Assembly: GCA_015680685.1 (NCBI GenBank)
Contig: MNCI01000865.1
Location: 157,085 to 179,965, forward strand
DNA length: 22,881 bases
Direction of reading: 5' to 3'
Source of the DNA: Gnetum montanum
Lineage: Eukaryota; Streptophyta; Gnetopsida; Gnetales; Gnetaceae
Of the stretch, positions 9,217 through 19,020 are shown one piece after another (the stretch's first letter is position 1; each line of letters opens with the position of its first letter). Both the position numbers and the translations under genes were made by a program. The notes below the pieces were generated by a model. The model was not told the origin of the DNA, ran no database searches, and saw only the letters and a program-made list of their open reading frames with translations.

Positions 9217-10500
9217 AAAAACATTATGGAAATTCAAAGCACATCCCTTAGACAAAACAAATAGGCTACAAGCACTAGTTATGGAACTAAAAATACATGC
9301 TACCCATGCTTGAACGTCCCCTCTAACTAAGGTCCTTTCTCACTTTCTACTTCTCTTTTCTTCTCAAATAAGGAACAGTGGTTATCCAAAGGAGCATTCT
9401 TATGTCTCATGGGGGTAGACTAGTCCTAGAGTGGAATTGCAAAGTTACTAAAAGTGGTTGGTTTTGATCTGGACTAAGGGTGGACTTTATTGAGTCAATT
9501 AACCATGACTCTCACAAGGGACTTCATGTGAACATGATTGGGACATCCATTTTATTCTCTCTCTCATCCATCAATGCACTCCATAACTCACCTCATTGCC
9601 AATTTTCATGTTTTGTTTCATGTCTTAGTTTGATGTGTTAAAGTTCCTAAATAGGTTCTCCTAGTTTGGTCCTTAACTTTTCATAGCCATTAATCAACTA
9701 TGGGATCCACAGACTCCTTAGTTGAGGATATGCAAAGGTAAAAAGAACATGTGCTGCTATGAGGAGGACCCACTTACATATCTCATGGTTTGGGTAGTTA
9801 AATTCTTTACCCTTAAACATTGCCATAATCAAAATTATTTCGTGAGCCCCAATTTGCATTCAACTGTATGCTCCTTAAGGCATTCTTCTTCATCAAATCT
9901 TACTCTCTACTCATTTCTCAATTTTCCAAATATTGAGACCCTCTTCTAATGATTTCATTATGTTACTAACTTTTTGGGCTTTCTTTGGACCCAAATTTTA
10001 CTTAAAAATTCCTTGTTTTTCATTACTTTTGACAAAGATAGCAGTGGTCAATAGCCACATTGACTAGGCCCTATCGATGCAACCCAAAAATTTTATAAAT
10101 AGCACCCAACACTTTGAAGTTTTTTGTCATTTTCTTTAAAACAAGAGAGGAGTTTTTTCAATTTTTTTAGAGCCCAAAACCTTCTAGAACCCCTAATTTT
10201 CATACTATTTGTCCAAAACACTCTATTTTTGATCCTATAGCTATTGGAGGTAAGTTCTTAGTCATGGGGGCCACAAACCTTAAGGTTTTTAACAAAAAAT
10301 TTTCAAAATTTGTTTGACTCCCCCAAAGGGTTAATACATAGAATAACATTAAACCATCAATTTTTGAGAGTTTAATCTTTCCAATAAACCTAAAATTAAT
10401 TATTAATATTAAAATAATCAACCAAGCCATGATCACAACTTAGCTAAGTGTAATTATCCCAAGAGATAAGATATTCCCAATATTTCAAGTTATACATTAT
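9217..10500 (+). repeat. Probable 3' LTR of element D (edges not resolved)
   Basis: A TATAAATA box at 10094-10101 is preceded by ATTGACTAGGCCCTATCGATGC, which resembles a U3 segment of LTR 2 read on its own strand (ATTGACTAGGTCCCATTGATGC). That supports an LTR in plus orientation, the orientation expected for element D. I could not find exact TG and CA edges or a repeat partner in the window. The first half (9220-10050) shows no genes. Confidence 0.4.
10094..10101 (+). promoter_or_regulatory. TATA box in the probable LTR of element D
   Basis: TATAAATA followed by GCACCC, in the position expected for an LTR promoter. Its upstream sequence matches U3 of LTR 2. Confidence 0.45.
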
Positions 10501-10531
10501 GTGCTAATCTTTGGTCATGTTGTGATTAAAG

Positions 10532-10909
10532 ATGGCACCTAGACCAAAATGCTCATAGGAAGGAGGACCATTACAACCAAAGAACAAATGACCTATAACT
10601 AGAAGAGGCCAGGAAGAATAAGCCTAGGAGTAGGTAGTAGAATCTCATGCATTGGGATGTCTTCAAGAGAAGCTTGAAGTGGAATCTATTCGACGGATTC
10701 CTAAAGAAGAGGCTACTACTAAATAATCCCAAAGAAGAGAGGCACTAGGGCCTATACCAAAACTTGAGGTCAAATTGACATAAGCCTACCTAGATACAAT
10801 CAAGCTTTGGGATGTCCAATACTTAGTTCTCCAAGAACTAAACTTTGAATCATTCTTGGAACATGCTCCACCAAAAGTTAAGGCACAATTGCAAAGCTCT
10901 CCCATGTGA
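10532..10909 (+). pseudogene. Decayed unrecognised reading frame (gag-like position)
   Basis: From the ATG at 10532 one frame can be followed for about 125 codons to 10909: MAPRPKCS, EGGPLQPKNK, HALGCLQEKLEVESIRRI, then LWDVQYLVLQELNFESFLEH. Seven or eight stops interrupt it, each explicable by one C-to-T change from CAA, CAG or CGA. It is Lys/Glu/Gln-rich with an amphipathic end. It lies downstream of a probable LTR on the same strand and ends close to the edge of LTR A (10924), which probably interrupts it. The start of a gag gene is my best guess, but I recognise no family and find no primer-binding site before it. Confidence 0.35.
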
Positions 10910-11591
10910 CCGATCATCACTACTATAGCAATCAAAAACGTCGGCGGCTGGAAAGAACGCCGAGGGGTCATTGGTCGTTGACAGTCTCGACCCCATTTCC
11001 ACGGGAGGGCCATGCTTGATAGGACAAAAATGGGGTGCCCTGAATGGTCTGGTCGATCAGACAGGGACTTAGTCAGTGTCTATATAACCTTTTGCAACGT
11101 GTGATTTGAAAAAAGAAAATTAATAGCACGAAGTAATGCTTAAATGTAAAAGAAGCAGAAAATAGTGTAAAATGCAACAATAAGCAGGAGACAAAGTAAA
11201 ATGCAGTTAGAAAAATGCACCACTTTGGAGCTACAACTTCGCTCTGTCAAGATGGATACCGTCGATTGCATAGCACTGGGAAGTGCAGAGATCCTGAGGG
11301 CAACCAAGACATATAGAGCGAGACGACTGTGTGCTTGAATGTGGACTCAAGTATTAACAATGCGAAGTGCTACCAAGGTGGTAGGAAAGAGCAGAACGAA
11401 ATGCCAACTGAGAATGCTAACTATTTACAATGTCAAAACAGGAAGCTTACAATGCTCAAGGTTACAATGCTATCTTGCTTGCTTGTTAGCCAACAAAATT
11501 GTTAGCCGACTAGGTTGCTCAGAAAGCTAGAACTGAAAGTGCGAAAAAAGAGCCCAAGTGCTAGAAGCCCTTTTAGCATTGTTCACTGGAG

Positions 11592-11599
11592 TATTTATA
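11592..11599 (-). promoter_or_regulatory. TATA box of LTR A
   Basis: TATAAATA on the minus strand, about 670 bp from the inner LTR edge. LTR B has CATAAATA at the matching place. Confidence 0.6.
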
Positions 11600-11847
11600 G
11601 GACCAAGGGTGCACGAAAGATGCAGTTTGAATGCCATGTGCCTTAGGCCTATGCTAACTTGTCTATGCTGCACGTGCCTGCATGACCATTGGGCAAGCCT
11701 GCCACACCATAATTACAAACCTGCTGCGTCATAATTACATTGTCAGAGCAATGGTGTAATTAGGTGAGGTGCATTAATTTTGCATAACTACTCACCATGT
11801 CTTGCCATGCTTTGTAGTGTAGCATGTTTGGCATGGCATAGCATTTT

Positions 11848-12366
11848 GTTACGCTATGTTACGCTACACAGCGTAGCGTAGCATAGCCACCAGTTTGATG
11901 CGAGAAACTTGCATTATGTCTTGTTGCATGCATTAGAAACCTTTGGAGTGCACTAACTATTTGTCACATTTTTGCTACACTATGCTATGCTATGTAGCCT
12001 ATGTAGCGTGGCAACCGGCCTTACTTTGCAAAAAAAAATGTCACCCATCTACAAAATTTGTCTTTTGCATTGCGAAACTTGCAAACTTGTTGATCTCGCC
12101 CTTTGAGTTTCCTTTTGTCACTTTCGCAGAATTGCTACGCCTTGTAGCTTAGCATAGTGTAGCAGCAAACATAACTTGATTTTGCCAAGTTCGCCACTTT
12201 CTGATGGAAGGAGACATTGCCAAAGGACTTAAATTTGGGCAAGGGAACCAATTATCTAGCTTTTGCTATGCTGTGCTACGCTGCGTAGCACACCATAGCA
12301 TAGCACTGTGCTTTTGCAAACATCTTTTGGAGTTTGCTACACTACACGGTGTAGCGTAGCATAGCA
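11848..12366. repeat. Five GCTACGC/GCGTAGC palindromes in U3 of LTR A
   Basis: Five separate inverted repeats occur at about 11851-11887, 11973-12013, 12133-12164, 12264-12304 and 12335-12366. Each is built from TGCTACGC, GCTATGC and their complements, for example TACGCTACACAGCGTAGCG. They lie upstream of the LTR promoter, 240 to 780 bp away. A promoter or enhancer role is inference. Confidence 0.8.
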
Positions 12367-12504
12367 AGACTCCTTGACTTAGAAATCTTACTAAAGCGGA
12401 CAGTCTAAAAATCAGAGCATCCATCTTCTGAAGAATTGAAGAATTGTCGTAGCGCTGCGTGAATTGTAAAGACTTGGTGAAGTAAGGATGTCTTCAATTT
12501 TTGG

Positions 12505-12579
12505 GGTGTTTTATTGGCCCCTTTTTGTCGACGTTTGGAGGATGGGCTTGAGAGACGTTGACAAAGAAAATGAAACACC
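12505..12579. repeat. Inverted repeat in LTR A, shared with LTR B
   Basis: Outer arms GGTGTTT (12505-12511) and AAACACC (12573-12579) enclose inner arms TTTGTCGACGT (12524-12534) and ACGTTGACAAA (12555-12565). The same two-part structure occurs at 16644-16720 in element B. Confidence 0.8.
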
Positions 12580-12600
12580 ATGGAGGACACAACGCTAACA

Positions 12601-13584
12601 TTGTTGCTCGGTGATTACCGAGACATCGCTTGGCTACTCTTGAGAGTGTTGCATTGGTTTTTTTGAAGAGGTTTGAACAAAGGGCAAAGATGAGGTTTAA
12701 TAGAGTCCCTCATCAAAGTGCTCATGAGGGACTTGTTCTCATTTTCATCTTTACTCTTGCTAACCTTTGACCTCTTGTAGGATAGGTGTTTTCTTCACAG
12801 GATGAGTTACGTTACATCCACGAAGGGTTTTGACCTACCTACAGATGCTTCCCATGCAACGAGCTATGTTACGCATGTCATGGAATTTTCACTCTAAAGT
12901 AATCAAGCTAGTTGAGGCACTCACTTCATGATGCCATAGCACTTTCTACTGTGGCTTGGACGTGCTTTCAGCTACACCTTGTAAGCACGACAGAGAGTGA
13001 AACAGCCATGATGCGAAGCGAGGACAAAGGTCTTGCTTGCCGCAGACATTGTTGAAGCTCTTGAACATCCATGCTGGTGCACAGTGGCCAAAGTAGGAAG
13101 GCTAGCAACGACCTTGGTAGCATCGGCATGGAGGAGTCGACGTCGAAGGCACCGGGAGCTGTTGTGAGTGCAAATGCTCTGGAATCCTTACCAAAGGCAT
13201 GCATTCTCAGTTCAGCTATGGGATCAGCTACCACATAGCTAAACGTTGTTTGAGCTGAGGTGTTGGAAGGGGGCTGGAGGATGGCAATATTGTGGTTGGG
13301 CCACAATACTTTTGGAACTCTAGTAGTGGGCATTGACCAAGGAACTACCGTCAGGGTGGTGGGCCGTGGCGATGGTAGGTCCAGAGGGCTAGTGTGATGT
13401 CATACGACATCTCTAGAGGGTTAGCACAATGCCAAGGGTGGCGGTGTTACGTGTGTTCCAGATCGTGTTTCCACTGCATCATGAACCACATTCTAGAGTT
13501 GCAATGTCCCACCCCCACGTTGGAATTGTGCATGCTTGTTCAATGTGTACTTGGCGTAGATGCATGCTAGGGACGTGACGTGAA
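12601..13584 (-). other. 3' untranslated region of element A, outer part
   Basis: No recognisable protein domain is found. On the minus strand, 12968-13333 is open for 121 codons (MPTTRVPKVLWPNHNIAIL and on), in the place where some Tat elements carry an extra reading frame. I do not recognise the product, and it may be chance. Confidence 0.5.
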
Positions 13585-13865
13585 CCCAGTTTAAGGTCCT
13601 GGTGGACCGTGTGCTGGTTTAAAGTCCCAACGAACTATTGTACTGGTTTAAGGTCCCAACATACCGTACATGCCAGTTTAATGTCATGGGGGACGTGTCG
13701 TGCCAGTTTATAGTCATACTGGACTAGCTATGCCAGTTTTATGTCATAGCGGATGGTTGCTGCCAGTTTATCGTCGTAGCGGACGTTGCTCGTTACTGCT
13801 AGTTTAACGTCGTTGTGGATGCTGCTTGATGCTGCTAGTTTAACGTTGTTGCGGACGTTGCTTGA
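13585..13865. repeat. 30-bp tandem array with small hairpins, 3' region of element A
   Basis: Nine units start at about 13585, 13612, 13641, 13671, 13701, 13731, 13761, 13796 and 13831, with a spacing of 30 bp that lengthens to 35. Each has an AGTTTA or GGTTTA anchor followed by a short inverted repeat. Examples are GGTC/GACC (13595-13608), TAGTC/GACTA (13711-13726) and CGTC/GACG (13772-13785), each with a 6-nt loop. Confidence 0.88.
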
Positions 13866-13877
13866 TGTCTTTATGCT

Positions 13878-14931
13878 TCAGATGTAGTACGGCTTGAGGT
13901 ACGAGTGATTCACTGGGTTGGCAAATTCATTGCCATCCATGTCCGCCAGCTTGAAGGCTCCATTCTCGAACGCTTTAGTGACCATGTAAGGACCTTCCCA
14001 GTTGGCTAAGAATTTTCTCACATGCTCATGGATAGCCTTGAGGACGAGGTCTCCCTTCTGTACTGGTCGTCGATGCAGGTCTGCACGGTGCTTTTGCTGT
14101 TGCTTGCTCTAGTAGTGCTCTATGTGTCTCAACGTCTACAAGTGCTCCTCTTCTATTGAGTCAAGGTCGATGATCCGCGACTCATTGTTCTGGGCTTTGC
14201 TTATGATACCCGAGAGGATCATTCGAACTGATGGTACTTGCAACTCAAGAGGAAACACAGCTTCAGATCCATAAATAAGGCTGTAAAGAGTCTTACTTGT
14301 TGGAGTTTTACATGTCGTTCTGGAGGCCCATAGAACGTAAAGGATTTGCTCGTGCCACCGCCTCTTGTTGTTGCCAAGCATCCACTTCAGCAAGTTGATG
14401 ATGGACTTATTTGTAGCCTCCACCTATCCATTCACTTGTGGGTAATACGGGGAGGAGAATGATTGCTTGATGCCTAGGTTGCTTCAGAAGGTTCGGGTTT
14501 TTGTACTACTAAACTGTGGCCCATTTTCGGTTACAATAGTTATTGGAAGCCCAAACCTTATCTTGATGTTGTCCAGGATCAAGTTGCATATTTGCTGAGA
14601 CGTCATTTCCCTCAGGGGAATGGCTTCTATCCACTTAGTAAAATACTCGGTGGTAGTGATAATGAAGCTATGCCCTGTGGAGGACTTAGGTGTGATAGGT
14701 CCTATGAGGTCTAGTCCCCATCATTGGAAAGGCCACGTGATTTGCGTTGGGTGCAGGTCCGTAGGTGAGACGTGTATGAGATTTGCGTATCTCTGGCACG
14801 TGTCACATGTCTTGACTTTTGACAAGTAGTCGCACTCCATGTGAGGTCAATACTATCCTAGGCATATGATTTTTACAACCATAGCCTTAGGTGCTATGTG
14901 TCCACTGCACAGTCCCTCATGCACTTTGTAT
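13878..14931 (-). pseudogene. Integrase of element A, N-terminus cut off by element B
   Basis: This is a Tat-type integrase. From the break at 14931 it runs VHEGLCSGH (first half of the zinc finger), CDTCQRYAN (second half) and WGLDLIGPI with the first catalytic Asp. The second acidic site reads VTENGPQFSS, where Asp is expected, so it is now Glu. VEATNKSIINLLKWML carries the catalytic Glu just after a TAG stop at 14424-14426. A 95-codon open stretch follows (14136-14423). The C-terminal GPY/F module (NWEGPYMVTKAFENGAFKL) is intact and ends YLKPYYI at a natural stop, 13878-13880. Several other stops are present. RNase H, expected just upstream, is displaced by the insertion of B. Confidence 0.92.
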
Positions 14932-15141
14932 TGTCCGAAATCATCGGTGTAAGGCTAGAGGAAAACAAACGCCAAAAGATCTCCTTATAGATACAGAGGA
15001 CCCTACCTTCGCATGAGGGAAAGCTGAAAAAACAAAGGCAGAGTGCCTTGGATGGTTTGCATGCAAATCAAACAAGGACTTCCCCAAGCGTACGCTATTG
15101 CCTATGCTGGGGTTATCGTCACAAACGTAAAACAGGGAAAA

Positions 15142-15228
15142 TAATGTAACGCAATGTAACACAAAGTAACATAACGAAACATATCGAAACGTAACGAAAC
15201 GTAATGGAATGTAAACGTAAACAGAATG
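15142..15228. repeat. 10-bp tandem repeat in U5/R of LTR B
   Basis: Units such as AATGTAACGC, AATGTAACAC, AAAGTAACAT and AACGAAACAT follow each other every 10 bp for about eight copies. The matching part of LTR A (11120-11210) is A-rich but lacks this regular period. Confidence 0.75.
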
Positions 15229-15478
15229 TATGTAGGAACATGCAATGAAATGGAACAATGCAAACAATAAATTGGAATAAAACAATGGATGGCAAATAAT
15301 GAACAATGTTGTATTAATTAATAAGGTGTGCACCGGTCAAAATGTAGTTACGTTGCAAGTCGAACGTTAAGCTCCAATGTGGGGTGTTTACAGGCACTGG
15401 GAATCATGTGCGTCTAAGCTTAGGATTGCTTGTTTTCTTTTCAAATTTTTCCAACCCCATTTATGTCCATGAACAGGG

Positions 15479-15486
15479 TATTTATG
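15479..15486 (-). promoter_or_regulatory. TATA-like box of LTR B
   Basis: CATAAATA on the minus strand, about 550 bp from the inner LTR edge, where LTR A has TATAAATA. Confidence 0.45.
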
Positions 15487-15884
15487 CGTTTGTCTAGGCC
15501 TGGGAGTAGGAATGGATGAGATTAATGGCTGTGAGATGAGAGAAAAATAGATAACGCAACAGGTGTACGTGGGCAAACTACGTTTTGGACTAAATACACT
15601 GTATCATACAATGCAAGCTGGCTTACATCCATGGAAGCAGCGTAAGAGCTTGACAAGCTCACCAATGGTGAGGCTTACAATGAAAATTTACAATGAATTC
15701 CAAGAGGGATCGACTCTAGCTTGCTTAAAACTTCATGGTCCTTTGAACTGATTGCTGCAGGATGTTGATTTGAGTGGTTTGGTGGCTGTTTAAGGCATCT
15801 CTGCTTCACCAGAGCTCCCAGCATGAGTTGATTTGGTCCTGGCGTGTCCTCAGCATGCGTTTGGAGTGCTTTTGTTCGAGTGTG

Positions 15885-16375
15885 AATAGTGTTCACGCTG
15901 ATGAATAGTGCTCAACATGACTTGGGCATGAGCTGGGCATGAGGTAGTTGGAATGGTTCATTTCACACCAAATCCTGATTTTCAAGGCCTGTGCTTCAAG
16001 TATAACTACTGCCTACCTTTGGGAGCCACCTAGATGCTGATTTTGAGCCTATTTGTGCTCGATTTAAGCCATTTTGGTAACTCACGCTGGGCTCACACTG
16101 TCAACGTGACTCTAGCGTGACTTGGGCATGACCTGGGCGTTAGTTGGGTGTGAGCTAGGCGTAACCAAGCCAAAATGCCATGTTTCACACTTGAACTTTG
16201 ATTTTTGATGCCTGTTAATAAGTAGAACGGTTTCCCATCCTTGGGAGTTGAGTTGATGCTAAAATTATGCTTGGAACTACTTATTTAGTCCAGTTTATGT
16301 TTGTTCATGCTGGGCTCATGCTCCAACGTGACCCTAGCATGACCTGGGCATGAGCTAGGCGTAAGTAGTTAAAAA
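15885..16375. repeat. Imperfect 0.2-kb tandem repeats with GCGTGA motifs in U3 of LTR B
   Basis: Blocks with GCTGGGCTCA, CAACGTGACTCTAGCGTGAC and GGGCATGAGCT occur at about 15890, 16085 and 16306, separated by 195 to 222 bp of related DNA. Short GCGTGA/GGCATGA motifs repeat within each block. Confidence 0.7.
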
Positions 16376-16643
16376 AGTGTATTTTCGAGCCTGAAATCAA
16401 GATTTTGAGGGCTAGGAACCTGGGGTAATCATTAGTGGACCTTCAGGGTGACTTGTACCTTCAAAATCAGGCTATTTTGACTTTTTTTTGGGGCTATTTT
16501 GGGGCACTTACGCTAGGAGCAAGCTAGCTTTACAGCATGGGCAAGCTGGCCTGAGTTCCATGCCGTAATCGAGAGTTTTCTTCTCAAGACTCGAGAGGCT
16601 CTGAATTGTTCTCATTTCAAAGTGTTGAGATGAAAGTTTTTGT

Positions 16644-16720
16644 GGTGTTTCATTGGTCCCTCTTTGTTGACGTCTGGAGGAATTTACCTGAGAGGTGTCG
16701 ACAAAGAAATACAAAACACC
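16644..16720. repeat. Inverted repeat in LTR B, shared with LTR A
   Basis: Outer arms GGTGTTT (16644-16650) and AAACACC (16714-16720) with inner arms TTTGTTGACGTC (16663-16674) and GGTGTCGACAAAG (16694-16706). It corresponds to 12505-12579 in element A. Confidence 0.8.
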
Positions 16721-16749
16721 ATGAATGACCAAGTACTAAGCATTGTCCA

Positions 16750-17814
16750 TTGGCCCTTGGCCGGATGTCATTGCACTATGCTCAAAAGTACATTGGGTTG
16801 AGCGAAATTAGTTTAGGGAAAGGAGGGAATTGGTTATGATTGGGGGAATCAAAATATGATCGAGGGTTATAAGTGTTGCCATAATTGTGGGAGAGGAGTG
16901 CCCTCACGTGAGCAAGTCATGTCATTGGTCTTTATCAATAGTTGGGTTTTTAGCCGACTTAAAACCAAGACATTGAAGGTGCGTTCTTTGGAGAAACGGA
17001 ACCCTTGTGTTATGTTTAAGGGGGCCCGTTGTAAATAGCCAAAGCCACGTGGAGATGTACCACATGATCATTCGTGGCATGAGTGTTCTCCAAAGATAAG
17101 TGTCTTCTCGCCTGGGGCTTGTATGAGAAGAACCAATGATCTTTGGTCTACGATGTCCACGGGGTCATGGAGACCTTTTCCGTGTATTTTTCTCTTTGAC
17201 CCTTTTTATTTTGTTCTCTTTTTCTTTTGTTTTTTTTTTTGGTCCCTTTGAAGGAGCTTGCTTTTTGTGTCATACTCATGCTCATGCGCTTTACGTTTGT
17301 ATCATGTGCTTTACATTGTGTTTTGTGCTACAACTGCTTAGGGAGTCACAGTGGACAACAGTGCATCAGGATTTTTGGGATGAATATTGTATCAAAGGAC
17401 TATAACTGAGTAGGGTAAAAGGATCGTGATGATGAATGGGGAATGCGGTAGGAATTGGAAATGTACTTATGAACGGATTGATTAACCCAGTCGTGAGCGT
17501 CAAGAAGAATGTGATACCTTGTCGTCATGATGGAATGCATATGTGTACGAATGCCTCAAGTGTGTCATCCTGCAAACACAACTCCAAGGGGACAAGGGAA
17601 CCACAAATGATTTAGTTAGCTAAAGCACTTTAAACTTGAACATAGTTGATGGAATGGAGCCATCATGTGGAGTTTCAAGGCAAACAAAGTCTTCGAACAG
17701 CATCAATTTCATCAGGATCTATGTGGCCAATCAGGTGGTAGGTTCTTAGTGAGCATGTACGGCTGATTATAGTAGCATGCCTTTTTAAATGATGTTATTT
17801 TGTTGATGATGTCA
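16750..17814 (-). other. 3' untranslated region of element B, outer part
   Basis: No coding pattern is recognised. At 17176-17250 the plus strand is strongly pyrimidine-rich, with a 13-base T run, which means a purine tract on the element's own strand. It is the only candidate in this part for a plus-strand priming site. Confidence 0.5.
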
Positions 17815-18510
17815 CCAATTTATAGTCTTAGCAGACTATTGTGGATTAGTTTTACATCATAATCCTTTGGATGTTGCCAGTTTATTGTCGTAGCAAACAG
17901 TGCAATGCTAGTTTATAGTCATGGCGGACTATGAAGAGGCTAGCCAGTTTATAGCCTTAGTGGACTCTGGTGAATGTGTGACAGGTTAGTATCATGTTGG
18001 ATAGAGCTCTGTGGTGTCTGTTTACCGTCATGATGCCAAGACATTCAGTGGTGCTATTTTTAAGTCATAGCTCCAAGACTATTCTATGGTATCAGTTTTA
18101 GGTCGTGATGCCAAGACTTTTCTGTGGTATCAGTTTTAAGTCATGATGCTAGGAATTTTCTATGGTATCAGTTTTAAATCATGATGCTAGGATTGATCTG
18201 TGGTATCAGTTTACCATCATGATCCCAGGACAAATCTGTGGTATCAGTTTACCATCATGATGCCAGGACAAAGTGTGGATACATGCACGTACATCAAGAT
18301 GATTCTGCAAAAGAAGACATTAGAGAACACAATGTCAAGTAGTAACTACTGAAAATAGAATCTAAATGCACAAGAAAAATAGAAAACAATGCAAAAGAGT
18401 GGTATTTTAGGGCCTTTTCAGGCCATGCATGGTAGTTTAAATCCATACCAGGCTGTGTGTTAGTTTAAGGCCTTTTCAGGCCATAGCCTAGTTTAAGGCC
18501 TTTTCAAGCC
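17815..18510. repeat. Tandem hairpin arrays in the 3' region of element B (38-bp units and flanking variants)
   Basis: Five units with ATCAGTTT start at 18091, 18129, 18167, 18205 and 18243, an exact 38-bp period. To the left, at 17823-17838 and 17916-17931, are TAGTC/GACTA stems with 6-nt loops after a TTTA anchor. To the right, at 18411-18424 and 18469-18482, are GGCC/GGCC stems with the loop TTTTCA. The anchor and loop size are the same as in the 30-bp array of element A. Confidence 0.85.
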
Positions 18511-19020
18511 ACATGTAAACGCGTAAGCTAGTACAATGTAAACAAAGGTGATGTATGAACAACAAACAAAGGTGAAGAGTGGATGGGGATTATAAGTGTT
18601 TTTAGCCACAAGGGAGCCTTGATCGTGTGGTTGTTTCCTAGCCAAATGTGGTCTAGGAGGCGTGTTAGGTTTTGGTTGCTCTAGGAGGCTTTCAATTTTT
18701 ACCACTTGTTTGGGCGTTTTAGCTATTAAGTTTATTTCCGTGGGTGTTCCATCAAGAGACTCTTCTTTCAAGACTTGTGACATGTCTATGTTGTGGATGG
18801 CTTGAAAGGGAATGTTATCGCCATGTATGATGACTTGTCCACCTTCATATGGAAGGCAGATTTCTTGATGTATCGGTGAGGAAACGGCCCGTTGTTGGGC
18901 TAGCCAAGGTCTGCCAAGAATCATGTTGAAACTTGGCATCTCTTCTATGACAATGAACTCAGTGCTAGTGGGGAATTGTTCTCCTGCCACAAAGGCTAGG
19001 TTAATTGTGGCCTGTGCCAA
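18493..19020 (-). pseudogene. Partial aspartic protease of element B, catalytic motif missing
   Basis: The open stretch encodes ATINLAFVAGEQFPTSTEF and then EEMPSFNMILGRPWLAQ. The ILGRPWL box and the text around it are the second half of a Tat-type protease. The first half, with the DSG or DNG catalytic Asp, was not found upstream in any frame between 19021 and 19300, and a stop lies just before the fragment. Downstream the frame runs through a Pro/Lys-rich linker (TPPRPHLARKQPHDQGS) straight into the tandem repeats, where RT should begin. I infer internal deletions on both sides of the fragment, so no active enzyme could result. Confidence 0.75.

Larger units (their letters stand above)
10924..12600 (-). 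repeat. 3' LTR of element A (right edge approximate)
   Basis: The left edge is placed by comparison with LTR B: TATAGCAATCA, ACGTCGGCGGCTGG and AACGCC follow the same order as TGTCCGAAATCA, GGCTAGAGG and AACGCC at 14932. Both then carry a CCTGAATGG or CCTTGGATGG block with GGACTT. A minus-strand TATA box (11592-11599) corresponds to one at 15479-15486 in LTR B. U3 holds five palindromes built from GCTACGC (11848-12366) and an inverted repeat at 12505-12579 that B also has. Similarity to B fades at about 12600, which I take as the approximate outer edge. No clear terminal CA was found. Confidence 0.65.
10924..14931 (-). mobile_element. Element A: Tat-like Ty3/gypsy element, 3' half, interrupted by element B
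   Basis: On the minus strand the visible parts are the integrase (13878-14931), a 3' untranslated region of about 1.3 kb with a 30-bp tandem array, and a 3' LTR that ends at about 10924. Gag, protease, RT and RNase H must lie to the right of element B, outside the window. The integrase differs from that of element 1, so this is a separate lineage. The LTR and the repeat array resemble those of element B. Confidence 0.8.
14932..16749 (-). repeat. 3' LTR of element B (outer edge approximate)
   Basis: The inner-type edge TGTCCGAAATC at 14932 is the point where the integrase of A stops, so it is well placed. The first 180 bp recur at 21932-22111. Next come a 10-bp-period tandem stretch (15142-15228), a TATA-like CATAAATA (15479-15486, minus strand), 0.2-kb repeats rich in GCGTGA (15885-16375), and an inverted repeat (16644-16720). 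The right edge is uncertain. Similarity to LTR A ends at about 16745, but a pyrimidine-rich stretch that could be the priming tract lies further on, at 17176-17250. The LTR could therefore be up to 2.2 kb long. Confidence 0.65.

Noticed and set aside
12505-12579. Inverted repeat as a MITE or other small DNA transposon
   Set aside because: The same structure lies at the matching place in element B, without a visible target duplication, so it is part of the LTR family.
14941-15333. Minus-strand open stretch of 130 codons rich in Phe, Val and Cys
   Set aside because: It lies in the LTR of element B and its apparent hydrophobic repeats come from the 10-bp GTAAC array.
17136-17409. Plus-strand open stretches with a hydrophobic segment like a membrane protein
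   Set aside because: The hydrophobic residues come from a pyrimidine tract in the 3' region of element B; no start context or homologue is seen.
13585-18510. Regularly spaced repeats that could suggest a CRISPR array
   Set aside because: The repeats are imperfect, have no unique spacers, lie in retrotransposon untranslated regions of a plant genome, and no cas gene is present.
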